NCBI GenBank assembly: GCA_900542875.1
Contig: UQPH01000004.1
Coordinates: forward strand, 12,536-76,535
Length of the DNA: 64,000 nt
Direction of reading: 5' to 3'
Source: an uncultured Eubacterium sp.
Lineage (GTDB): Bacteria; Bacillota; Clostridia; Oscillospirales; Acutalibacteraceae
Translations under genes and position numbers: made by a program
In this document: positions 49,071-58,828 of the stretch, piece after piece
How the letters are laid out: each line of letters opens with the position of its first letter
Numbering within the stretch: position 1 is the first letter of the stretch
The notes under the pieces: generated by a model
Databases searched by the model: none
Told to the model about the DNA's origin: nothing
The model's input: only the letters and a program-made list of their open reading frames with translations

Positions 49071-49853
49071 ATGCGTAAATATTCATTAACTGCGTTACTG
49101 CTGCTAATTGCTTCGGCAGTGTTTAGAATATTGGGCATATTCTTTGACGGAACTGTTTTTTACAATGTAGCGTTTTATGTTTTGTTGGCTGTGGCTCTTG
49201 TGCTTGAGTTGGTGCAATGCCACGAAAATTCACACTGTTCTCCGGCAATTCCGAGAGGGGACAGTTTTAGACTCAGGCTTTTTGCACTTTTTGCGGCTGT
49301 CGGAATGTTTATAGATTTTATTTCGTCCGCCGTCGGAGTGTATAAATGCTGTATCAATCGCTCGGATTCGGTGTCGAGGACGGCATTGGAAATTCTGCTT
49401 TGTGTTTTTGCATTGCTTTCTTGCATTTCTATGCTGTCATGCGCCGTTTCGTTTTCCGACGGTAATGCCTATGATTTTCGTAAGGTGCCGGCGCTTAATG
49501 TAATGCCGCTTATGTGGCTTTTGCTTAAGTGCATAATCGGTCTTACCGATGTTTACGGCGTGGGAGATGTCGATTTTACCGTAATGTATCTTGCGGTAAT
49601 GTTCGGTATCGGGGCGTTTTACTCCTTTGCCTACGAGAGCGAATCCGATAAAGGCGCAAGAGCCTTTTCGGTGTTCTGTTTTAATTCTTTTTCTGCCTGT
49701 GCCGGTATGGGTGCTTTGGGCAGAACGGTGTCGGTTTTGCATAATAAAATCGCTTTTACCGACGAAAATTCAATTTTTATTTTATCGTTGCTTCTGGCAG
49801 GTACTTTTACATATTCCCTTGGCAGAAATGCGCTTAATGATTCTTTGTACTGA
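49071..49853 (+). CDS. Polytopic membrane protein, unknown function
   Basis: A 260-aa protein with about seven or eight hydrophobic helices spread along its length and few charged loops. No motif is recognised. GGAGG lies before the ATG. It starts 13 bases after citrate synthase and ends 11 bases before the AEC carrier gene, so it belongs to that operon. The segment RGDSFRLRLFALFAAVGMFIDF opens the core repeat of helices. Confidence 0.65.
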   Translation: MRKYSLTALLLLIASAVFRILGIFFDGTVFYNVAFYVLLAVALVLELVQCHENSHCSPAIPRGDSFRLRLFALFAAVGMFIDFISSAVGVYKCCINRSDSVSRTALEILLCVFALLSCISMLSCAVSFSDGNAYDFRKVPALNVMPLMWLLLKCIIGLTDVYGVGDVDFTVMYLAVMFGIGAFYSFAYESESDKGARAFSVFCFNSFSACAGMGALGRTVSVLHNKIAFTDENSIFILSLLLAGTFTYSLGRNALNDSLY

Positions 49854-49864
49854 GAGGTGCCGCT

Positions 49865-50803
49865 TTGCCGGAAAGTTTTATATCCAATTTGCAGACCGTT
49901 GCCGTGCAGGTAATCGTTCTGTATCTTATAGCGTCTGTCGGCTTTATTGCCGATAAAACCAAAATATTCGTTAAAGCCGATGCGACAAGACTCGTCGATT
50001 TGCTTTTTAATATGATTTTACCCGTTGCGATAATCAATTCGTTTTTGTCGCTGGAGCGAACGAGGGAGCATATTATCGGTATTTTCGTATCGCTTTTTTT
50101 GGCGTTTTTGACGCATTTTGTTGCTATAATTATATCTACGTTCTGCTTTAGAAAAAGAGATAAAAAGGAACAGGGAATTTATCATTATGCTATGGTCTTT
50201 TCTAATGCGGCATTCTTGTCTCTGCCTTTGGCGCAAAGCGTAGTGGGCGACGAGGGCGTTTTTTATTCCTCGTGCTATGTTGCGGCGTTTAATATTCTCG
50301 CCTTTACTTACGGAATTAAGAAAATAAGCGGTGGCGAGGCAGAAATTAAAATCAGGCATCTTATTTTCAATCCAGGCTCAATCAGCGTTCTTATAGGAAT
50401 TCCGCTGTTTTTATTGCAACCTACGCTTCCGGTGTTTTTAAGCACAACACTCGACAGAATAGGCGCCTGCAATTCTCCCATGGCTATGATAGTTTTCGGA
50501 ACATTTTTTGCAAATTGTAATTTCAAAAATATTTTTGCAAAAAAAGAAGTGTATTTCGTATCGTTCGTTAGGCTGTTCCTTATTCCCGTGATTATGCTTT
50601 TTGTGTTTAAGCTGTTCAGAATTGAGGGAAGTATGCTCGTTGCTCTTACCATCAGTGCCTGCGCTCCCGTAGCGACAAATACCGCTATGTATGCGGCAAA
50701 ATATGATAACGATACCGCACTTTCCTCCGAACTTGTGGGGCAGACGAGTATCTTTTCTGTCATAACGATGCCTGTAATAGTCGCTTTGGCACAATTAATT
50801 TAA
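49865..50803 (+). CDS. AEC family transporter (auxin efflux carrier type)
   Basis: A 312-aa membrane protein of about ten helices in two inverted five-helix halves. FNMILPVAIINSFL and PLAQSVVGDEGVFY are in the first half, and APVATNTAMYAAKY closes the second; these Pro/Asn crossover regions mark the AEC family. Known members carry malate, malonate or auxin. Being cotranscribed with citrate synthase suggests an organic-acid substrate (inference). TTG start at 49865 after GAGAGGTG. Confidence 0.87.
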   Translation: MPESFISNLQTVAVQVIVLYLIASVGFIADKTKIFVKADATRLVDLLFNMILPVAIINSFLSLERTREHIIGIFVSLFLAFLTHFVAIIISTFCFRKRDKKEQGIYHYAMVFSNAAFLSLPLAQSVVGDEGVFYSSCYVAAFNILAFTYGIKKISGGEAEIKIRHLIFNPGSISVLIGIPLFLLQPTLPVFLSTTLDRIGACNSPMAMIVFGTFFANCNFKNIFAKKEVYFVSFVRLFLIPVIMLFVFKLFRIEGSMLVALTISACAPVATNTAMYAAKYDNDTALSSELVGQTSIFSVITMPVIVALAQLI

Positions 50804-50856
50804 TATACGATTTGTATATTTTTTATATCCAAATTGTTAATTTTTATTGTTTTATA

Positions 50857-50886
50857 TTGATTTTTTGTTTGAAATTTCGGTATAAT
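50857..50886 (+). promoter_or_regulatory. Promoter of darA-holB-ricT
   Basis: TTGATT (50857-50862), 18 bp, TATAAT (50881-50886), 46 bases before darA. Confidence 0.7.
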
Positions 50887-50931
50887 TTGATTAGATTGTT
50901 GTAAAATTTATAAAACGAAAAGGATGATTTT

Positions 50932-51255
50932 ATGAAGCTTGTTATTTCGGTTGTATCAAATCAGGATGCCGATAAGGTTATTTCCGCTCTCGGAGCAAAA
51001 GGTTATTATGTAACTAAGATTGCCACAAAGGGTCAGTTTCTCGTTGACGGAAACACCTCTATTTTGAGTGCATGCCATGACGAAGAGGTGCCTGAGATTT
51101 ATGATATAATTAAGAATAATGTAACTAAGCGCACCGTTAAAACTCCGGGTGTCACCAGCACCGTTCAAGGCTCGTTGCTTAATCAGGCTGTGGACGTCGA
51201 GGTCAACGGAGCGTCTGCGTTTACTATAAATATTGAGGATTTAGTTAAGTTTTAG
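50932..51255 (+). CDS. darA: Cyclic-di-AMP receptor DarA (PII-like)
   Basis: A 107-aa PII-like trimer protein. MKLVISVVSNQDADKVISAL, YYVTKIATKGQFLVDGNTSI and PEIYDIIKNNVTKRT follow DarA/PstA closely. The family binds c-di-AMP at the trimer interfaces; its partner is unknown. Here it starts the darA-holB-ricT order, the same as yaaQ-holB-yaaT in Bacilli (without yaaR). Promoter upstream; holB follows one base after the stop. Confidence 0.93.
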   Translation: MKLVISVVSNQDADKVISALGAKGYYVTKIATKGQFLVDGNTSILSACHDEEVPEIYDIIKNNVTKRTVKTPGVTSTVQGSLLNQAVDVEVNGASAFTINIEDLVKF

Positions 51256-51256
51256 T

Positions 51257-52240
51257 ATGAAGTTTGTCAATTTTGTCGGAAACGAAAGAGTAAAGGAGCA
51301 ACTCACATATTTGCAGGAGTCGGGCAGGCTCCCTCACGCTTTTGTAATAGAGGGCGAAGAGGGGCTCGGAAAGCGTACTCTTGCCAAGGAGATAGTGCTT
51401 AATCTTTTTTGCAAAGCCGATGAAAAGCCGTGCTTTAATTGTCCTCAGTGCTCTAAGGTACTGAAGGGAGTTCATCCCGATGTGTTTGAATATTCCGCAC
51501 CCGGCGGAGTGAACAGTTTTCATATTCAAACCGTTCGTGAGATTATAGAAGATGTCTGTATTCAACCGAATGAAGCGGATTATAAGGTCTATATTCTCGG
51601 TAATTGTCAGTGTATGAATATGAATGCTCAAAACGCTCTTTTGAAAGTTTTGGAGGAGCCGCCGGAGTATGTTATGTTTATTATGACAACGGACTCAAAG
51701 TCTGCTTTGCTTGAAACCGTGCTCTCCAGAAGCGTTGTCATATCGCTTGAGGGAGTTAGCGAAAAAATCGGAGCAGACTACATTTGCTCGCATATTGAGA
51801 ACGCAAATTATGATGACGCACTTAACGCCTGTACCGTATGGGGCGGTAATATAGGTAAGGCCATTGAGACTCTCGGCGACAGTAAACTTGCAAAAATCAG
51901 TTCTGTTGCAAATGAGATTTGCACAGCCTTAACGGCAAACGACGAGTATTCGCTTCTTAAAACTTGTGCCGTGTTTGACAAAGACAGGGAATTTACCGTG
52001 TCTGCGCTGACTTTGCTTAAAACAATATTCAGAGACGCTCTCGTTTATTCCGACACCTCCGTGGTGCTTTCGGGGCAGAGAGATTCTGCGTCAAGGCTTG
52101 CTCACGAGTTGAGTAAAAAGAAACTTGTAAATCTTGTTTCGGCGTGCGATAATCTCATATCGCTCGTTAAAAAAAATGCTAACAACGCCATAGTTATAAC
52201 AAAGATTTGCTATGACCTTCGCAGGGCTGTCGGCAGATAA
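51257..52240 (+). CDS. holB: DNA polymerase III delta' subunit
   Basis: A 327-aa AAA+ clamp-loader subunit. GEEGLGKRTLAKE is the Walker A-like loop, CFNCPQCSKVLKGVHPDV the zinc module, and NALLKVLEEPPEY with SRSVVISL (sensor 1-type SRC block, here SRS) follow. The C-terminal domain is helical. It opens the beta clamp together with delta and tau. It is located between darA and ricT. Confidence 0.94.
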   Translation: MKFVNFVGNERVKEQLTYLQESGRLPHAFVIEGEEGLGKRTLAKEIVLNLFCKADEKPCFNCPQCSKVLKGVHPDVFEYSAPGGVNSFHIQTVREIIEDVCIQPNEADYKVYILGNCQCMNMNAQNALLKVLEEPPEYVMFIMTTDSKSALLETVLSRSVVISLEGVSEKIGADYICSHIENANYDDALNACTVWGGNIGKAIETLGDSKLAKISSVANEICTALTANDEYSLLKTCAVFDKDREFTVSALTLLKTIFRDALVYSDTSVVLSGQRDSASRLAHELSKKKLVNLVSACDNLISLVKKNANNAIVITKICYDLRRAVGR

Positions 52241-52263
52241 TTTTTGATTGGAGAAAAATATAA

Positions 52264-53079
52264 ATGACTGAAGTAGTTGGAGTTCGTTTTAAGGATACCG
52301 GTAAAACATATTACTTTGACCCGGGTAAACTTGATATACATAAAAACGATGTGGTAATAGTCGAAACCGCCAGAGGAACGGAAAACGGTACAGCCGTTTA
52401 CGGCAACAAGGCTGTTCGTGACGAGGAAATAGTAAGCCCTCTTAAACCCGTTCAAAGAATTGCCACAAAAGAAGATTTGGCACGAATTGAAAAAAACAGA
52501 AAGTCGGAAAAGGAGGCGTATTCCATTTGTCAAAAGAAAATTGAGGAACATAAACTCGATATGAATTTGACAGAGGTAGAGTATACTTTTGACGGCTCAA
52601 AGATTATTTTTTATTTTACCTCGGACGGCAGAGTGGACTTCAGAGAACTTGTAAAGGATTTGGCATCTACCTTCCATACGAGAATTGAACTCAGGCAAAT
52701 CGGGGTTCGTGATGAGGCTAAGATGCTCGGCGGACTCGGTGTGTGCGGCAGACCGTTTTGTTGTTCCACTTTTCTTAATGATTTTCATTCCGTATCAATT
52801 AAGATGGTAAAAGACCAGGGTCTTTCTCTCTCTCCCACAAAGATAAGCGGATGCTGCGGCAGACTTATGTGCTGTCTTAAATATGAGCAGAATTCGTATG
52901 AGTATCTTAATAAGATTACTCCGAGAGTCGGCACCGTGGTTGACTGCCGTGACGGCAGAGGAGTTGTTGTCGATGCCGCTGTGCTTACCGGCAAATTAAA
53001 GGTACAACTCAATTCTTCTCCGGAGGGTGCTCCTCCGATAACCGTAAACAGAGGCGAGGTAAGAATAGTTAAAAAATAA
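52264..53079 (+). CDS. ricT: PSP1-domain protein RicT (YaaT)
   Basis: A 271-aa PSP1 protein. The signature Cys cluster reads GGLGVCGRPFCCSTF ... SGCCGRLMCCLKYE (about 160-215). RicT with RicA and RicF binds Fe-S clusters, speeds mRNA processing by RNase Y and supports the Spo0A phosphorelay in B. subtilis. Neither ricA nor ricF is in the window. Position after holB is conserved. Confidence 0.94.
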   Translation: MTEVVGVRFKDTGKTYYFDPGKLDIHKNDVVIVETARGTENGTAVYGNKAVRDEEIVSPLKPVQRIATKEDLARIEKNRKSEKEAYSICQKKIEEHKLDMNLTEVEYTFDGSKIIFYFTSDGRVDFRELVKDLASTFHTRIELRQIGVRDEAKMLGGLGVCGRPFCCSTFLNDFHSVSIKMVKDQGLSLSPTKISGCCGRLMCCLKYEQNSYEYLNKITPRVGTVVDCRDGRGVVVDAAVLTGKLKVQLNSSPEGAPPITVNRGEVRIVKK

Positions 53080-53134
53080 AAATTTTTCTTGTCACCCTGT
53101 TTTTAATACGGTTGAAAAATTCTTTATTTAGTGC

Positions 53135-53163
53135 TTGATTTTTATTTCTTGTAATGTTATATT
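53135..53163 (+). promoter_or_regulatory. Promoter of the ferredoxin gene
   Basis: TTGATT (53135-53140), 17 bp, TATATT (53158-53163), about 50 bases before the ATG. Confidence 0.75.
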
Positions 53164-53214
53164 AGTGTTACAGAAATGGTAATTAATATTATTTTAATTA
53201 GGAGGTATGTTTCA

Positions 53215-53385
53215 ATGGCTTATGCAATTTCAGATGAATGCATCTCTTGCGGTGCTTGTGCAGCAGAGTGCCCGGTAGGCGCTATCAGCGAAGGCGATTC
53301 AAAGTACGAAATTGATGCCGATGCTTGCATCGAGTGCGGTGCTTGCGCCGGTGTATGCCCTGTAGGTGCACCTGCACAGGCATAA
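53215..53385 (+). CDS. 2[4Fe-4S] ferredoxin (clostridial type)
   Basis: A 56-aa ferredoxin with two CxxCxxCxxxC-P clusters: CISCGACAAECPVGAI and CIECGACAGVCPVGA. It is the low-potential electron carrier of pyruvate:ferredoxin oxidoreductase, hydrogenase and similar enzymes in anaerobes. The ATG at 53215 follows AGGAGG; the frame opens earlier but has no SD. Own promoter and terminator, as expected for a highly expressed gene. Confidence 0.97.
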   Translation: MAYAISDECISCGACAAECPVGAISEGDSKYEIDADACIECGACAGVCPVGAPAQA

Positions 53386-53398
53386 TCATTGCGTAAAG

Positions 53399-53448
53399 AT
53401 AAAGAGGTAACGACATTTTCTTTTGCCGTTACCTCTTTTTATTTTTGT
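53399..53448. terminator. Terminator of the ferredoxin gene
   Basis: AAAGAGGTAACG pairs with CGTTACCTCTTT over a 14-nt loop, then TTATTTTTG; the A-rich side may also serve the opposing gene. Confidence 0.9.
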
Positions 53449-53453
53449 TCTTT

Positions 53454-54806
53454 TTATTTTGTTATCGCTTGCTCTTCTTCATCGGTGATGTAGTCATTTT
53501 CGTTGAATTCTTCAAAACTGTTTTTCTCGTCTGCGGCAAGCTGAATGTTGTTTTCAGCCATTCTGAGCGTAGCCTCTGTAAAACCGAGCAGAATGAAAAA
53601 TATCATCATTTCCTTTGGCGACTGCAATGTGTGCTCGTAAAGCGACATCATAACAAAACCTATGAGCGACGATGTATAAAGCACGGCGTACGGTCTGTAC
53701 GCATTGTTTTTCAATTTGTATAACTTTATCAGATTTCTTGCAAAGATAATTATAATCGATGTTGCCATCACAATTCCGACTATTCCGCCTTCGGTCGCTA
53801 TTTCAAGAAAAAGATTGTGTGCATGGGTTCTGTTTATTCCCAGTCTTGAAATTATTTCACGGTGTATGTTTTCTGTTCCGGCACCCAGACCCAGCAGTGG
53901 ATTTTCGCCGAACAACTCTGCACACGTCTGCCATATGGCAAAACGGTTGCTGTTTGATGCGAGAAATTCGTCGCCCGTTCCGTCTTTATATCTCAGTGCA
54001 AATGTAAGCGGTATTCCTACTGCTAAGATAAACATAAACGGAATCAGTTTCTTAAAAATCTTTTTGTTGCTGAGAAGAAGAGTGATTATAGAAAGGGCTA
54101 TCGCTATATATGCTCCTCTCGACTCCGTGCAAAGGAGTCCCACAAGAGAAGATATAAAACAATATCTGCTGATTTTTCTGTTTTGTGAATGCTTAAAATA
54201 AATAGATGAAAATGCACAAAACGGTGTGGTTATAATAAGAAATGTAGCCAAAATCAGCGGATTGTCAAAGGTGGCTGCCGCTCTCGACGGATACGGATAG
54301 TTTACTATTTCAAACGGAAACAGTCTGAATATCATATCATTGAATTCGTAGTACAACGGGTTTGCTATTATGAAATTAAACCAATTTGTGTATTTCGTCA
54401 GATTATAAGTTACAAATTCCAATATGGCTATCAGCCCTATTGTGCCGGAGGCTATGTTGACAGCCGTTATGGCGTTTTTCAGTTTTTGCTTTGTATTTAT
54501 TATGTTTGCCGTCTCTATGTATGTCAGAAAACAGCCCATCCATAATAATCCTATAAGTGCCGATAAAATATGCGTGTCGCTCCATATCGCCGAAATTATC
54601 ATATATGTCATATATACCATAAAGGCTTTTCCCAGTTGACCTAATTTTGCATTTCTGCCGGTTTTCTTAAAGTGGATTAAAAACGGTATATAGAATATAA
54701 AAACAAACAGCGGAGCCAAGTATTCCGGAAATAAAAAAGATATTCCGTATATGACGAGAAGGGCTCTGAAAAGCTTCTTGTCGCTTTGCTCAACTCTTTG
54801 TGCCAT
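53454..54806 (-). CDS. O-antigen ligase/polymerase-type membrane protein
   Basis: A 450-aa protein with about ten to twelve helices. The Wzy_C/O-antigen ligase region (about 205-370) holds TESRGAYIAIALSIITLLL and the outer loop GLGAGTENIHREIISRLGINRTHAHNLFLEIATEGG, whose RxHAHNxFLE pattern is the family hallmark. It would join or polymerise surface glycans on the outer membrane face. In a Gram-positive it likely acts on teichuronic-type or capsular polymers. The ATG at 54806 with GGGGTGA upstream is preferred to 54854. No glycan cluster is adjacent. Confidence 0.88.
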   Translation of the reverse strand: MAQRVEQSDKKLFRALLVIYGISFLFPEYLAPLFVFIFYIPFLIHFKKTGRNAKLGQLGKAFMVYMTYMIISAIWSDTHILSALIGLLWMGCFLTYIETANIINTKQKLKNAITAVNIASGTIGLIAILEFVTYNLTKYTNWFNFIIANPLYYEFNDMIFRLFPFEIVNYPYPSRAAATFDNPLILATFLIITTPFCAFSSIYFKHSQNRKISRYCFISSLVGLLCTESRGAYIAIALSIITLLLSNKKIFKKLIPFMFILAVGIPLTFALRYKDGTGDEFLASNSNRFAIWQTCAELFGENPLLGLGAGTENIHREIISRLGINRTHAHNLFLEIATEGGIVGIVMATSIIIIFARNLIKLYKLKNNAYRPYAVLYTSSLIGFVMMSLYEHTLQSPKEMMIFFILLGFTEATLRMAENNIQLAADEKNSFEEFNENDYITDEEEQAITK

Positions 54807-54958
54807 TGATTCACCCCATATCGATGTTATGTGTGCCGCCGAAATTCGACGCAATAATACATTTTATTTTAATTGATAATACCACATAGATTATTGCTTT
54901 GCAAGATATTATTTACATTGCGTTAAAAGTTAATTTATAAATTATAATAAATAATATA

Positions 54959-54987
54959 TTGCAAAGACAGTAAATATGTTGTATAAT
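54959..54987 (+). promoter_or_regulatory. Sigma-A promoter of the foldase operon
   Basis: TTGCAA (54959-54964), 17 bp, TATAAT (54982-54987), 45 bases before the GTG start at 55032. Confidence 0.85.
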
Positions 54988-55031
54988 TTTATAGTATTTC
55001 AGCGTATTACTATATATTTAGGAGTGATTTT

Positions 55032-56900
55032 GTGGACGAAAAGGATTTAGACATTGAAAAGGAAACTGCCTCTTCGGAAAATGGACAGGATATAAAAAAT
55101 ACATCCGATTCATCTAATCCGGAGCCTAAGCTCGAGGACAACGATAACTGGAAGTTTGATGCAGAAGCACCTACTCTCGGCGACAGCGTTATAGCAAATG
55201 ACGAATTTGAGATTAAAATCCCCGAGTCATCCGCTTATGAGACAGCCCCGAGACCTACAAAGACGGCTGTGGCTCAGCAGGAGAGTACCCCCGCAAAGAG
55301 AGGCGTTAAGGGAGACAAGCCGCTGTTCATTCTTTTGACGGTTCTTGTCGCTGCAATAATTGCGGCGTGTGCCGTTCTCGGAACATTTTATTACACTCAG
55401 CCAAACAGCGATGAGAGAATGAATCCGGGTAATGTTGCATTAACCGTGGGTGAGACCCCTGTTTCAATCGGTATGTATAACTATTATTATACCTGCATCA
55501 GCCAAAACTATATTACATATGCCGGCTACGGATATTATGATATAGACACCACCAAGGACTATTCTCAGCAGACTTGCACCACCGATGACGGCGAGGAGAT
55601 TACCTGGGCGCAGAGATTCGAAAATGAAACTCTTGACCAAATTCAGTATATTACGGCTTACTATGAGGACGCTGTTGCTCACGGAGTAACAATGACCGAT
55701 GAGCAAAAGAAAAATATTGATACCTCTCTTGACGGACTTAAAGCAAGTGCTACTTCGGCAGGTAAATCAGTCGACGCATATATCGCTTCAACATACGGCG
55801 ATTACTGTGGTACGGCTACCCTCAGGAAAATGCTTGAGCAGTGCTATGTTGCCGAAAATTACTATCAGCAAAAACAGCTTGACACTACCGTAACCACCGA
55901 AGAGGAGCAGAAATATTTTGATGAGCATAAAGAGGACTATGAGAATGTATCCTTTGCTTATCTTCAGATTCCGTTTGCTTCCGACAACGGCTCCGATGCC
56001 ATTAAAGATTCCAAGGATACCGTTATGTCTAAGTGCGACGAATATGTAAAGCAGGTTTCGTCGGTTGATGATATGAAGAAGCTTATTCCTACCGCTTGTA
56101 AGGAAGCCATAGATAATTATGTAAATCAAGGCTACGCTAAGGATGCAACTTCCTGTGCCGAAATGCTTGCGGCAAATATCGAGGTCAAAATTACGACTAA
56201 GGAGAGCGGCTTTATTAAGGAAGCTATTGACTGGCTCTTTGACGATGATACAAAGGTAGGAGACTGCAAATACTTTGCAGATGATACAAACAGCGTGGTT
56301 TATCTCCTCTATAAAACGGCTAACCCGACCGCAGATACCACTCAGGTTTATTCCGTTCGCCATATCCTCATTACTCCCGAGAGTGATGACAACAGCGATT
56401 CGAGTGATAAGTCAAGCGAAGAGTCAAGCAAAACTAAGGAATACACCCAAGAGCAGTGGGATGCAGCAGAGAAAAAAGCTAACGAAATTCTTGACGAGTA
56501 TAAGAACGGCGAGCAGACCGAATATGAATTTGCAAAACTTGCAGAGGAAGATTCTGCCGATACCGAATCAACTTCTAAGGGTTCATCGGGACTTTACGGC
56601 GGTCTTTGTGCAGGCGTAAAGAAGGGACAGATGGTTGAGGAGTTTGAAAACTGGTCAACCGATTCCTCAAGAAAGTACGGCGATACGGGTATAGTTAAAT
56701 CGCAGTACGGCTACCATATTATGTATTTCATCGAGAATACCGAAAAATATCTCTACGATTGCAAGTCGGATATTCAAAAGCAAAAAGAGGACGAATTCGT
56801 ATCCTCCGTTAAGATTAAGAAGCATAAGAACGCCATGAGCAAAACTAAGGTTGCACAGCCTACCGCTTCAACCAAATCGTCAAGTTCCGCTCAGCAATAA
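55032..56900 (+). CDS. Membrane-anchored parvulin-type peptidylprolyl isomerase 1
   Basis: A 622-aa foldase. An acidic cytoplasmic N-terminus of about 95 residues precedes a single helix (about 97-120, LFILLTVLVAAIIAACAVLGTFYY). Outside are a SurA-N-like helical chaperone part and a parvulin (PpiC) domain at about 440-575: VRHILITPE, then FAKLAEEDSADTESTSKGSSG with a Ser-rich acidic insert after the first strand, and GDTGIVKSQYGYHIMYF. It should help exported proteins fold, like PrsA, but it is anchored by a helix, not a lipid. GTG start after AGGAG. A close paralogue follows. Confidence 0.88.
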   Translation: MDEKDLDIEKETASSENGQDIKNTSDSSNPEPKLEDNDNWKFDAEAPTLGDSVIANDEFEIKIPESSAYETAPRPTKTAVAQQESTPAKRGVKGDKPLFILLTVLVAAIIAACAVLGTFYYTQPNSDERMNPGNVALTVGETPVSIGMYNYYYTCISQNYITYAGYGYYDIDTTKDYSQQTCTTDDGEEITWAQRFENETLDQIQYITAYYEDAVAHGVTMTDEQKKNIDTSLDGLKASATSAGKSVDAYIASTYGDYCGTATLRKMLEQCYVAENYYQQKQLDTTVTTEEEQKYFDEHKEDYENVSFAYLQIPFASDNGSDAIKDSKDTVMSKCDEYVKQVSSVDDMKKLIPTACKEAIDNYVNQGYAKDATSCAEMLAANIEVKITTKESGFIKEAIDWLFDDDTKVGDCKYFADDTNSVVYLLYKTANPTADTTQVYSVRHILITPESDDNSDSSDKSSEESSKTKEYTQEQWDAAEKKANEILDEYKNGEQTEYEFAKLAEEDSADTESTSKGSSGLYGGLCAGVKKGQMVEEFENWSTDSSRKYGDTGIVKSQYGYHIMYFIENTEKYLYDCKSDIQKQKEDEFVSSVKIKKHKNAMSKTKVAQPTASTKSSSSAQQ

Positions 56901-56979
56901 ATTGCACTTGTAAATTAAAGTCATATAGTGTAAAATATTCTTGCATTATTTATTAAAAACTGTAAAAGGAAGAAATAAG

Positions 56980-58788
56980 ATGTCTAAGGAAAACCCAACA
57001 AAAGAAGAAAAGGCACAGGCAAAGGCAGATAAAAAGTATGCCAAGCTTGAGGCTAAGTACGATAAGGCTTATGACAGAAAAGACGCACTTAACGAACAGA
57101 TAGATGCTCTTAAGACCGAAATTCTCAATGAGTCCGACCAAAAGAAGAAAAAGAAACTTCGTGATAAAAGAGACCGCCTCGTTCAGGAGCGTGATTCTAT
57201 TATCATCAGAGAGGACGAACTCGTTGTTCCTATGGAGCCAAAGACCAAGAAAATCATTACCGCCGTTGTTTCGGTAATCGTTATAGTGGCTCTTCTCTTT
57301 GCATATATCGCAACAGGTACTGTTCGTAAGGGACTTTGCGGAACTCTCGGCTGGCCGCAGAGCACATTTACCGCATATACCTTTAAGGACGATGACGGTA
57401 ATAAGCATAATATTAAAATCAGTACATATAACTATTATTTCTCAATGTACTATAATAATCTTCGCAATACCACATCACAGTACAAACAGTACGGTCTCAA
57501 TCTTGACGATATGAATATGAATGTCGATTTTGATAAGAAACTTTCAAGTCAGACAAGAACAGAGGACGGCAAGACAGAGACTTGGCTCGAGTATGTTCAG
57601 GAGCAGGTTGAAAAGCAGATTAAGTCAAACTATATGTACTACTATATGGCTGTTGAGGCTAATGACGGCAGTGAACCTGATGTTACCGAGGATCAGCAAA
57701 AGGAAATTGACGAAGCTCTTGAAAATTACGAAACTTCCGCAAAGAAGTACGGCTACACTCTCAGCGGTTATCTGACAGCCGCTATGGGTAAGGGCGTTAC
57801 CGAAGAGGTTTTCCGCAAGGAAGCTAAGATTTCCTATATCGCACAAAACTATTCTTCCGAATATAAAGAAGAACTCGCTTCAAAGACATATGATGATTCC
57901 GACCTTGATGCTTATAAGGATGAGCACCTTGCAGATCTTCAGTCCGTAGACATTAAACTTTTTGAGTGCGACAGCGAGGACGATGCAGTTGCATTTAAGA
58001 AAGAACTCAAGTCCGACGGTTCTAACTTTGCCGAACTTGCTTCCAAGTATACGGATAACGATTATGATAAAGAGGCTTATAAAGACGAGGCTGAGACAAC
58101 ATATAAGGATATTACTGTCAGCACAATGAAAAACCTTTCGTTCGCTATCGCAACCGCAGACGATAAGGACAGCGAGAAGTACAGCGGTCTTGATTGGCTT
58201 TATTCTTCCGACCGTAAGGCGGGAGATATTAAGCAGGAGTCAACCTCTGTTGTTTATGTAATTAATCCTGTTCATCTTTCTGATGTTAAGACGGTTAATG
58301 TTCGCCATATTCTTATTAAACCTAATGACGAAGGCGATAACGCAAATAACGCAAAGGATTGCACCGAGGAGCAGTGGAACACCGCTTACGATAAGGCTAA
58401 GTCAATACTTGACGAATATAACGCAGGCGAAAAGACATCAGACGCTTTTGCAGCTCTTGCTAAGTCAAATTCGGCTGACAGCAATGCCTCCAGCGGCGGA
58501 CTTTATGAGAATGTTGTACCTAATCAGATGGTTCCTTCCTTTAACGCATGGTGTTTTGACTCCGCTCGTAAGGCGGGCGATACCGCTATCGTAAAGACTC
58601 AGTACGGCTACCATATTATGTATTTTGAGTCAACAGGCGATCAGACAGTATGGCAGTACACGGCACAGCAGATTCTCTCGGGTAAAGACTCTAAGGGTAC
58701 CGAGGATGCTTTGCTCGAAAAGGTTGAACTTAAGAAAAACTGGTTCGGCTCACGCTACTTTGAGATTGATACAGATATTGATTCGTAA
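56980..58788 (+). CDS. Membrane-anchored parvulin-type peptidylprolyl isomerase 2
   Basis: A 602-aa paralogue of the previous gene. The N-terminus is different: a highly charged Lys/Glu coiled coil (about 1-80, KAQAKADKKYAKLEAKYDKA, DQKKKKKLRDKRDRLVQERD), then one helix (about 84-105). The outer part again has a helical chaperone region and a PpiC domain near 435-575 (VRHILIKPND, FAALAKSNSADSNASSGG, GDTAIVKTQYGYHIMYF). The cytoplasmic coiled coil could bind an inside partner. ATG at 56980 after AAGGAAG; the earlier in-frame ATG lacks an SD. Confidence 0.88.
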   Translation: MSKENPTKEEKAQAKADKKYAKLEAKYDKAYDRKDALNEQIDALKTEILNESDQKKKKKLRDKRDRLVQERDSIIIREDELVVPMEPKTKKIITAVVSVIVIVALLFAYIATGTVRKGLCGTLGWPQSTFTAYTFKDDDGNKHNIKISTYNYYFSMYYNNLRNTTSQYKQYGLNLDDMNMNVDFDKKLSSQTRTEDGKTETWLEYVQEQVEKQIKSNYMYYYMAVEANDGSEPDVTEDQQKEIDEALENYETSAKKYGYTLSGYLTAAMGKGVTEEVFRKEAKISYIAQNYSSEYKEELASKTYDDSDLDAYKDEHLADLQSVDIKLFECDSEDDAVAFKKELKSDGSNFAELASKYTDNDYDKEAYKDEAETTYKDITVSTMKNLSFAIATADDKDSEKYSGLDWLYSSDRKAGDIKQESTSVVYVINPVHLSDVKTVNVRHILIKPNDEGDNANNAKDCTEEQWNTAYDKAKSILDEYNAGEKTSDAFAALAKSNSADSNASSGGLYENVVPNQMVPSFNAWCFDSARKAGDTAIVKTQYGYHIMYFESTGDQTVWQYTAQQILSGKDSKGTEDALLEKVELKKNWFGSRYFEIDTDIDS

Positions 58789-58828
58789 ACATTTTTTGGC
58801 ATTTCGTATGCCGGTTGGAGATTAATTT

